Assembly: GCA_943704525.1 (NCBI GenBank)
Contig: CALSCQ010002941.1
Span: 1 to 17,500 of the forward strand
Reading direction: 5' to 3'
From: Pigoraptor vietnamica
Taxonomy: Eukaryota > Opisthokonta > Filasterea
Length of the DNA stretch: 17,500 bases
Positions 1 to 8,081 of the stretch are shown here, piece by piece. Each line of letters starts with the position of its first letter. Position 1 is the stretch's first letter. The position numbers and the translations under genes are program-made. The notes beneath the pieces are model-generated. The model made no database searches and was not told where the DNA came from. It was given only the letters and a program-made list of their open reading frames with translations.

Positions 1-270
1 CAGTTGCCGGACAGTTGCCTTATATGGTAATCATGTTATCAATTTCCTGCACGCGCATCGTTTTCTAATAGGCCCATACTTAGGCCATAGTGAAATTTTT
101 CGAGTGGCGGACCCCCTCTTAGAGCCTCTGCTGTTGGCCCTGTGTGCAACACTGCAATTTCAGGCGATTTTCCGCACTGGTGGCAACAGTGCGAAGCAAT
201 GCGGCCATGGGCTGTGGCAATGCTTGCGAGAATTAACGGAAACAGTCCGTGAAACGCGATTCCGCATAAG
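1..270. other. Upstream flank, no gene recognised
   Basis: This stretch precedes the first codon proposed for the PRIMPOL gene. Short open frames exist on both strands but none shows a recognisable domain. A small direct repeat (CAGTTGCC, twice, positions 1-20) opens the window. It presumably holds the PRIMPOL promoter and 5' UTR, but no clear TATA or initiator was identified. Confidence 0.4.
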
Positions 271-2919
271 ATGGCTGACGAAGCTTTGCATGCGCCGGCG
301 GAAGTCCCTTCAACGGCCGCAATTCCGTCCACCTCATTCTATGGAGCACACAAGGCAGCACGGTGGGTGGCGCACGTGAGCGGTGCTATCTGGATTAGTA
401 CATCTGTGTTAAATTCGCGGTGAGAGTGGGGCGTGGACCCCGGGGCAAAACGTCAGCATTAGCGCTAACACGCGGCCATGCAGCTCGTCTCTCGTGCAAG
501 GCATTGTTGCGCGCGCAAAACAACGGCTGCAGAAGTCAAAATTGGCCCAGGACCCTCCACAGTGAGTCGCATTCTTAAGCACCACCCACACTCACGCACA
601 CATGCACACGGCCACTGTTTTCAATAGACACAGGACACATTCACGTGATGCTCGATTGAATCAGACATGCACCAGCCTGAATCACCCTGCCTGCTCTGTG
701 CTCACCCTCTGTTCGATGCAGTGTTGCGGCGCTCCGCGACGAGCGCGTGTGGCGCGTGTTTCCGAAGCAAGACATGGCCTTCCGTTCGATGGACGAGAGC
801 CCCGAGAGTCTCGGTTGCTTTGCATTCGAATCGACCACAATCGCGGAGGGACACCGGCGATACCTCGTCACAAGCTATGGCTTGCTGTGGGAACAGTGCA
901 GGTGTGCGCGCGCGCTTGTCATAGTGTCAGGAGAGCCGTAAGACGGGGGAGGGGGGGGGGCAACACGGAACTGTCGGTGGAAGTGCCGGCTCGGTGCTGT
1001 GGATGGTGTGTTACCAACACAGGGGCACATTTGTCCGTTTGAGTGCACTTGCATTGAGCTCAGGGAACGGCTTTTCATCGCAGGCAAATGGACAAATCGA
1101 AGCGGCACTTTTACGAAATCATTCGGGAAGGTGTGCGCATGGAGATGCACTGAGCGTGTTGTGGGCGTACTCTGTATGTCTGTGTATGTTTGTGTGGTAT
1201 GAGCGTGCGTGTCGGTGTGTGTGGATGGGATGTGTATGCATGCTCTTATCAGTCAACCTGAAGCGGCTGTGTTAGCATTTGAGGGTAATGTGCCCAAGTA
1301 ACACGCGCGGCTGGCGCAGGTCGCCCGTGCAAGCTTTACTTTGACGTGGAGTTCAGTCGCACGCTCAACCCGGGCGTCGATGGCGAGCGCCTCGTTACTA
1401 CACTCATTGCGGTGGGAGCAATGAATTGTACTGCGCACGCACTCTTGACACCTGTGCGTCTTTGCAAATTTACGAAATGTGGACGCGCATACACACACTT
1501 GCCCGCTCCCCTCTCGCACACATGAAATGCGCGAAAAATTAAGTGTGCACCCACAAACTTTTCTCAACGCCCGCCATGCGTCCGCAGTTCGTGTGTTCAG
1601 AGCTCCACCGGGCCTTCCCCACACTCGTGGTAACGCGGTCGGACGTTGTGGATCTGGACTCGTCTTCCCCGACGAAATTCTCCCGACATCTCGTGTTTCA
1701 GAGCGCGGTGTTCGCGGACACCAACCACTGCGGTGTGTGATTGCCATGCGCGTATTCACTCGATACGCATGCAAAATCCTCTTGTTGATGACAGTGCCAG
1801 CACACGCACACACACACACACACACGCACACGCACACAAACACACACACACGCACACACATACACTAAAGCCGCTTACACACGCACGAATTGCGTCCCGG
1901 CGGTGCGGTTGCTTACCAACCCACGTGAATCAAATTCGCTTCGCAGGCCGCTTTGTGCGTGCGATGCTGCTGGAGCTGTCGTTGCACATCTCTCGCGATC
2001 CCAATAGCCCACTGAAGGCGCTTTATGTGGTCGGCGACAAGGGCGCACCCGTCCCCATTATCGACACTGGTGGGTATACCTCCAGACGATGTCTGCGTGG
2101 TGGTGCGTGTATGTGTGTACGTGTGTGTGTCTGTACGTGGAACTCACGGCACGCGGTGCTTGTTTCTCTTCTACTGTGTACCTGGCCTATACCTCCGGAC
2201 GATGTCTGCGTGGTGGTACGTGTATGTGTGTGCGTGTGTGTGGTCTGTTCGTGTGTCTGTAGGTGCGTGGACTCAAAAGGAGGCACGGGGTGCTGTGTTT
2301 GTCTAATTTCTTTGTAATTATCCGGCGTCTTCTTTAGTGGTGTGTGTGCATGCGTGCGTCTCTATTGTCTATTGTCGCCAAGTCCACGTATGTCACACTG
2401 GCGCTCATTCCGGTTTCGTCCCCAAACTCAGCCGTTTACACAAAGAACAGAAACTTTCGCATCCTGTGGTCGTCCAAAATAGGAAAGGGCGTTCCGTTCG
2501 TCCCCGCGACACACTCGACGTACCGCCCTATGGAACGACGCCACGGCAATCGCGACGAGTGAGTGCATCTCTGTCATACAATATACTGTCGACGAGTGAG
2601 TGCGTGGTTTTGTATCGTATTGTGTTGACAGTGAGTGCGTCGCTGTTGTATTGTATCAACGGGTGCTGTGCGCCCGATCCACACGCACACAAACACGTGC
2701 GCGCCCAACCCACTCTGAAGCGCTGCGAGGCACACATACGTCCACACCGCGCGCATGACCTTAGCTGAGCTTGTCATGCTGTGCGTCGCAGGTGGCTATT
2801 TCTCGACTCGCTTGTGTGTAATGTTTTCGTTCACGATGGAGTCCGCTTGCTTACCATGAGCGAGGGCGCCGTCACGCTGTCAGGCGTGGGAAACCAGCAG
2901 CAGATGGGTGGGTGCACGG

Positions 2920-2959
<40 letters not shown>

Positions 2960-4431
2960 GTTTGCGTGTGCGTGTGTGTGTGTGTGTACGCACGATGTAC
3001 ATCACGACGTTGTACAAACCGACAGTGAAAGTCCTCGTTGTCTCTATGCACTGCCACTATCCTTCTGAACTTGCCCTGTGTCTGCCCTCAGCACGACCTG
3101 CGTCCGATGTGTCGCCGTGTTCGGTGGGCAACGGTCCGTCGCCCTTTCCCGCCATCGATGCCTTCATGCACGCGCAGGTGCAAAGGGGGGGCGTCGCGGG
3201 TCAACTGCGGCGATGGGTATACTATGAGAGCGGTGCGTATTGTCCACGCGCAAATTGAGTGCGTGTGCTGCCTTTTTCAGTTCACGCAATCGCATCTCAA
3301 CAACCTCCACACATGAATAACTTATGCGTTACACTAACCGACGCACACAAGTGCAACATCGCCTCACCGTGGCTCATTCCGCGCGCAATTGCAGCCAAAC
3401 TCCTCCGTTACGACGTCGCCCACAACCGCTGGTGCGGCAACATCGGGCGCGCACACCGCAGCAACCACACGATCGTCTTCGCGGATCTCGCCGCGATGGT
3501 CCATTACCAGTCGTGCCTGGACCCGGAGTGTCAGCGCGTCGGTTACAGGTCCCCTCCGCAACCCATTCCACGCGAATTGTGCCCGTTTGGCGCGCCGGTG
3601 TGGAGCGAGGAAGACCGCGCTGCAATGGCTGCGCTTGTGGGCGAGGAAAACGCCGGCGTCGAATCGTCAGACTTCGACTCGTCGCACACTCACGCGCACA
3701 TGGCGAACAGCGGAGTGGTGGACGACGACGATGGCATGCTTGTCGCGGCTGCGGATGCGCTCATGGCGACGGTTGAGAACAGTGGCGCGCATGCAGCCGT
3801 CGGAGGACGAGAGGGGTCGACGAGGGATGGATTTTCGGACGGAGCGGACGATCGTTTGTTGGCCCTAGTGCCCGACGAGTGCTTGAGCGGTGACATGGCG
3901 CCCGAGGGGTCGCGTGCAACTGTTGCAGTGGATGAGTTTGCGGCAATGGACGACGGCGTTTTGGCTTCGCTGGACGAGCGATTGTGTGCGTTGTGGCCCC
4001 GTGTGGGAGTCTATAGTGGCGACCCTCTGTGCTGCGAGTCACGCGAGGAGGACTTGTGTGACGATGCGGTGTTCGACTGCGTGGACGACGCGCACATGGA
4101 GCTGTGGGAGGATGTGCCAAGGGCGCAAGGCACCGGCGGTTACGCTGAGGGGGACCGTGACGACGAGTCCATTGCGACGGTCGAGTACTGCGAACAGCCG
4201 CTTACGCAAGGGGCGGCGATGGAGTTCGACGAAGACGACTCTGCTCTCGCCCTTGCAGCCGCTATGGACGCTATGGAAGCGGACGACGGGTGCGCGAACG
4301 ACAGCGGGTTTGTTGAAGGGGATGGGGAACAGGGCTGCGGCGGGGGCGGTACAGTCACAATGTCGGACGCAGAGCTTTGCGAGGCAGCGGGACGATATGA
4401 CTGCGTGGAGGGCTCTTGGCCGCAACAATAA
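271..4431 (+). CDS. PRIMPOL: PrimPol (DNA primase-polymerase), ten exons
   Basis: Archaeo-eukaryotic primase that reprimes stalled forks and bypasses lesions in nucleus and mitochondria. Exons: 271-362, 722-901, 1084-1130, 1320-1411, 1588-1732, 1947-2069, 2432-2558, 2792-2907, 3092-3232, 3395-4431. All junctions are GT-AG and phase-compatible, giving 2100 nt (699 aa; human about 560). Seen: KLYFDVEF with catalytic D115 and E117 (human D114/E116); FSRHLVF with S169/H171; IIDTAVYTKNRNFR with D225 (human D280). The SxH-to-Asp spacing is 56 residues, about half the human spacing. The zinc finger C368-H375-C395-C400 has exactly the human spacing (C419/H426/C446/C451). Residues 401-699 form a long acidic tail ending in MSDAELCEAAG, close to the human RPA-binding segment. 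The first exon (ATG 271, donor GTGGGT at 363) is the weakest call: it rests on phase and on STSFYG resembling the human N-terminus. Exons 2-10 are firm. Confidence 0.93.
1165..1247 (+). repeat. Degenerate TG-rich tract, PRIMPOL intron 3
   Basis: An imperfect TG-rich run in the sense strand starts about 35 nt after the 5' splice site at 1131. It is an interrupted microsatellite inside the 189-nt intron 1131-1319. Confidence 0.75.
1801..1864 (+). repeat. (CA)n microsatellite, PRIMPOL intron 5
   Basis: An interrupted CA run with occasional CGCA units lies in the intron 1733-1946. It sits about 80 nt upstream of the acceptor ending at 1946. Open frames across it (Thr-His repeats) are not coding. 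Confidence 0.9.
2075..2298 (+). repeat. Degenerate tandem duplication of ~113 nt, PRIMPOL intron 6
   Basis: Two related copies start with TATACCTCC(A/G)GACGATGT at 2075 and 2188. Both continue with CTGCGTGGTGGT(G/A)CGTGT, a TG-rich stretch, then GGCACG(C/G)GGTGCT and a pyrimidine-rich end. The offset is 113 nt. The first copy begins 5 nt after the 5' splice site at 2070. The copies have diverged by substitutions and indels. Confidence 0.8.
2553..2660 (+). repeat. Tandem triplication of ~36 nt spanning a 5' splice site
   Basis: Three copies begin at 2553 (CGACGAGTGAGTGC), 2590 (CGACGAGTGAGTGC) and 2626 (TGACAGTGAGTGCG). Each is followed by a related T-rich segment such as TTGTATCGTATTG. The first copy contains the PRIMPOL exon 7 donor (GT at 2559). 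The others place identical GTGAGTGC donors at 2596 and 2631. Reading past the first donor meets TGA at once in the coding frame. Confidence 0.85.
2921..2988 (+). repeat. (TG)n microsatellite, PRIMPOL intron 8
   Basis: A near-pure TG run with a few CG and TTT interruptions begins only 13 nt after the 5' splice site at 2908, inside the 184-nt intron 2908-3091. Confidence 0.95.
3395..3532 (+). other. PRIMPOL: PrimPol zinc-finger segment
   Basis: The start of exon 10 encodes residues 355-400, holding RWCGNIGRAH and then YQSCLDPEC. The four ligands C368, H375, C395 and C400 are spaced 7, 20 and 5 residues apart, exactly as in human PrimPol. In the family this finger is needed for primase activity, so the protein should be primase-competent and not only a translesion polymerase. 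Confidence 0.9.
3667..4428 (+). other. PRIMPOL: Acidic PrimPol C-terminal tail with repeated DD-hydrophobic motifs
   Basis: Residues 446-699 are strongly acidic and alternate Asp/Glu pairs with small hydrophobic clusters. Candidate motifs: DDDDGMLVAAADALMATVEN (464-483), DDRLLALVPDECL (506-518), MDDGVLASLDERL (539-551), CDDAVFDCVDDAHMELWED (576-594), DEDDSALALAAAMDAMEADD (633-652) and MSDAELCEAAG (677-687). The last closely resembles the human segment DAELAEAAE. Human PrimPol has two such RPA70N-binding motifs. Whether all six here bind RPA is inference. Between them the tail is Gly/Ala/Ser-rich and probably disordered. Confidence 0.7.
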
Positions 4432-4867
4432 TATGTTATTGAGTCGATCCTCGTTTGCCCCGGCCTCTTCAGCAAATCGATCAACAGAAGTGTGGATATG
4501 GAGATGATGAAACAGATGGAAATCGATACTCAGGTTCAATTAGTATGGAAGGTTTGAATTTGAGTAGATGGTGCCGCCGAGAAAACCGGAAAAAACCGCA
4601 CACACACATAAAACACACGAGCGCACACGCACACGCCTTCGCTCCTTTACGCATCAAGCGCCAATTTTGTCCCCCACTTTCTCTCGCACCAGACTTTCCT
4701 CTCTTATCATTCTACGAACGAGACGCCCACAATCAATGGACGTACTATAGAAAGCCATCGCCCCCGCATGGGGTTAACGCTGCTTATACGGGCACGATCG
4801 CCTCACACCAAAGGGCGTCTCTTTCGGTAGATCGAACACGCGCAGCTGATGCGCGGCGCTTCGAAGA
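4432..4867 (+). other. Spacer between PRIMPOL and the mannosidase gene
   Basis: There is no coding signal in this 436-bp spacer. The PRIMPOL stop is embedded in a small hairpin, CAATAA-TATG-TTATTG (about 4425-4440), which might mark the 3' end region; there is no canonical AATAAA. A CA-rich tract lies at about 4598-4640. The mannosidase promoter and 5' UTR should lie in the right half. An in-frame TGA at 4847-4849 limits the N-terminus of the next gene. Confidence 0.5.
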
Positions 4868-5898
4868 ATGCTGCCGCTGCATTACCGCCCCGGGCAGGGT
4901 CCCGATGGCCCTCCCGTCGGCGCACACACGCACACATCCGAGGGTACGTTCGGCTATAATCCCGACCTGCTACTGGGCGAATCCGACTTTTACCGGCGGC
5001 GCTCGCGCACGGACGGCCTCTGGAAGGCAGCGCGCCTCGTGTTTCGGCGCTGTGTGAGGCGCATCGAGGGCGACACGTTCGGATTGAGCAAGCAGGAGAT
5101 CACGCGACGGACGTACCGCGTGCGTTTTCTCGCGACCATTCTCGTCACGTGCCTGTTGGTGGGACTATACTTCTTGCGATCGCCGCTGGTGCCTGCAATC
5201 GCGGGAGGGACTGGCGGATATCGTGAGGCGCCGACGGGATCCGAGGACAAGCCCGACGTCGGCCGTTTGGAGAACACGGACCCGCCGGGAGCTGGGGGGA
5301 AGGAGGAGGCGGGGGGTGCGCAGCTGGCACAACGGAAAGATACCGACGCGCAAAGAGGAGGGGTCGTGCAGCGCGAATCGTTGTTGACTCTGCGGTCGCC
5401 GTCGCGGCCGTACAAACCGCGGCCATTGAAGGCGGAGAACGACGAGCGACGGCGGGCTGTGCGCGACGCGTTTGTACACGCGTGGAAGGGCTATCGGGCG
5501 CACGCGTGGGGGCACGACGAGGTGCGGATTGCGTGCGAGGGGGGTGTTGTTTGGCGTTGGGAAATGCCGTGTTGGCTTGTTTGGTCTGCTGTATGTTTTA
5601 CGGTGAACTGTTGAGTATTTATGTGTGCCGACGAATTTTTTAGCTTGGCGTGTGGATGTGCGTGGACTTGTCCCTGTGTTTGTGCGTGTGCACGTGGGTG
5701 TCCGTGTGTTGTGCTTTCGTCCTTGTGTTCATATGACTGCATCTCTCGCTGCGCAGATTCAGCCGGTGACAAACGGCACAAACGACAGCTGGGGCAAATT
5801 CGCCGTGACGATGATCGACGCGCTCGACACTCTCATCATTATGGGCCTCGACGAGGAACTCGCAGAGGTGCATTCAGTTCCACTGTTCTGTGTGCGGA

Positions 5899-5929
<31 letters not shown>

Positions 5930-7406
5930 TGTGTGTGTGTGTGTGCGTGTGCCTGTGCGTGTATGTGTGTGTGGTGTGTGTGGTGTGTGTGTGTGTGTGT
6001 GTGCGTGTGCGTGTGTGTGCGTGTGTGTGTGAAGGGCACTGTGTACCTGCGTATGTGGAGGTTTGGAGGTGTGTGCAAGTGGCTTGTGATATGTGTGGTT
6101 GTGTGTCGTGCGCGCACATGTGTTTCCATCCCGCTTGCCCCTCATGCACGCATCTATACATCATAATTCCTTGTGTCATCGCTCACACGCGCGCGCAATC
6201 CCACCACAGGCACGCGCGTTCGTCGCCACTCTCAATTTCTGCGAGGCCGATTATCCCCTCTCCTTCTTCGAGACGACCATACGACACTTGGGCGGCCTTT
6301 TGTCCGCATACGACCTCACACGCGACATCCTCTACCTGGACAAGGCCCGAGAGCTGGCCGACTGCCTCATGCCGGCGTTCAATTCGGACACGGGCATACC
6401 CTACCACAACGTTGTCCCGCGAACGGGCGTCGCGAAGAACCCGTCGTGGTCCGGGGGCAGCTCCCTCCTCGCAGAAGCCGGCAGCATCCAACTTGAGTTC
6501 AAGTACCTCTCTCACGTGACGGGCAGCGGAAAGTACGCCGAAGCAGCGGAGAAGGCGCTGGACGCGCTTGCGGCCGCGCCGTTGGCCACACCGGGCCTCT
6601 ATCCGCTGTACATTTCGCCGTCGTCGGGCAAGTTCACGAGCGATCACGTGTCGTTTGGGGCGATGGGGGACTCGTTCTACGAGTATCTCCTCAAGCAGCA
6701 GCTGCTGTTCCCGGCGAGCGAGGGCGCGCGCGGGGGAAAGTACCGCCGCATGTATGACGAGTCGATTGGTGCCATGTCGCGGCAACTCGTCGGCCGCTCT
6801 CAGCGGCGAAACCTCGCGTATATTGGTGAGATGCGCCGCGGAGTAACGATCGCCCTCATGGACCACCTCGCGTGTTACGTGCCGGGCATGCTCGCACTCG
6901 GCGCGCAGCCGTTTGCGCTGACGACCGTGCCCGAGAAGGAGGCGCACGACCGCGCGGATAGCCACATGAGCCTCGCGAAGGAACTCGCGCGCACGTGCGC
7001 CACGCTGTACGAGGACCAGCCGACGGGCATTGGACCCGAGAGCGTGCGGTTCTCGTCGATGCCTGGCGCCGACTACACAGTGGACAACGGCAAGTACATT
7101 CTGCGGCCGGAGACGATCGAGTCGCTGTTTGTGCTGCACAGGCTGACGGGGGAGGACGTGTACCGCGAGCAAGCGTGGAGCGCGTTCAAGGCGATAGAGC
7201 GACACTGCCGCACGCCGGCGGCGTTCAGCGGCCTGCATGACGTGACGCTCGAGAGGCCCTCGCAAGACAACTCGATGCAGAGCTTCTTCATGGCGGAGAC
7301 GCTCAAGTACCTCTACCTCGTGTTTGGGCCGGCGGACGACCTCCCGCTCAACGAATACGTGTTCACGACAGAGGCGCACCCGCTTGGCGTCGTCGGTCTT
7401 GACTAG
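4868..7406 (+). CDS. Class I alpha-1,2-mannosidase (GH47), three exons
   Basis: Processing enzyme that removes alpha-1,2-linked mannose from N-glycans in the ER/Golgi lumen. Exons: 4868-5521, 5757-5867 and 6210-7406; both introns are phase 0 GT-AG; 653 aa. ATG 4868 is the first in frame after TGA 4847. Seen: a basic cytoplasmic N-terminus (residues 1-86), one signal-anchor span (about 87-103, FLATILVTCLLVGLYFL), a Gly/Pro-rich stem, then the GH47 domain from about residue 195. Hallmarks are IDALDTLIIMGL, FFETTIRHLGG (E276, R280), GDSFYEYLLKQ (D409), RPETIESLF (E556), a cysteine pair C477/C518 as in the family disulfide, and the calcium-site motif FTTEAHPL (T642). It has features of both ER (MAN1B1) and Golgi (MAN1A) enzymes, so I give no symbol. 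The position matching the ER-type Arg is Met407. Confidence 0.94.
5889..6032 (+). repeat. (TG)n microsatellite, mannosidase intron 2
   Basis: A long compound TG array with GGTG and GCGTG interruptions starts about 20 nt after the 5' splice site at 5868, in the 342-nt intron 5868-6209. Apparent Cys-Val or His-Thr open frames here are artefacts of the repeat. Confidence 0.95.
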
Positions 7407-7438
7407 GTCTTGACTAGGCGGCAAAATCTCTGGTGCCC

Positions 7439-7530
<92 letters not shown>

Positions 7531-8081
7531 GTGTTTATGTGTGTCTGTATCTGAGTTTGACATTTTGCGATTTCCGTGGGGCATGGATCCCTCGATCCGG
7601 CGTCGCGCGCGTTCGTCCTGTCGTTCGCCGCGGCGCGTAGTGGCTGTCTGAATCGTTTCATTTGGCGCTGGTCGTCTTCCCTCTTGACTGCCGTTGACTT
7701 CTATCTGTGCGCACTGTGAGAGTGTGCACGGCGTCTCGTGAATTTCTCGCGCTTTTTTTCTCTCTCTGGTTAGCATTGCTGCGTTGCGGGCGCGTGCTGT
7801 TTTGCGGCTCATGACTTGGAAAATTAACAACGAAAAATGAAAACGACTATATAATTTTGTTTACCCTATTTTCAGTTCGCTTGTAACTGTGTTCTTCCCT
7901 GTCCGGTCTCCAGCCGAATCATACATTATCTCCTGTCACATGCGCACGGCGTCGTGCAGGCCTGAAAGACAATTATGGAGTGTCGAACCACCTTACAGCT
8001 GGCGTCAACCACCCGACTGCCAGTGAATGGGGGCTCACTGGACAGCGTTTGAACGAACGTTACGACTTCACACGGTCACTT
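7407..8081. other. Convergent 3' spacer between mannosidase and kinase genes
   Basis: This region separates the stop codons of two genes that point at each other. It holds an 11-bp direct repeat at the mannosidase stop (GTCTTGACTAG twice, about 7396-7417), the (TG)44 array, and an AT-rich patch at about 7818-7872 that stands out from the GC-rich surroundings and may be the shared termination region. No AATAAA was seen. No gene is supported. Confidence 0.55.
7441..7528 (+). repeat. Perfect (TG)44 microsatellite
   Basis: There are 44 uninterrupted TG units, the purest array in the window, 35 nt after the mannosidase stop and so probably in its 3' UTR. The absence of interruptions suggests recent expansion and likely length polymorphism. 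Confidence 0.97.

Noticed and set aside
39-332. 97-codon minus-strand frame at the left edge
   Set aside because: It has no recognisable domain and overlaps the proposed PRIMPOL first exon on the other strand.
5889-6179. Cys-Val and His-Thr repeat proteins over the TG arrays (also at 7433-7651 and 17120-17260)
   Set aside because: These are translations of dinucleotide microsatellites inside introns or UTRs.
7441-7528. Telomere-like or subtelomeric repeat
   Set aside because: The unit is plain TG with no G-run telomere motif, and conserved genes continue on both sides.
6183-7661. 492-codon open frame on the minus strand
   Set aside because: It is antisense to the conserved GH47 exon, Arg/His-rich without domain pattern, and begins across the (TG)44 array. 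It is a shadow of GC-rich codon bias.
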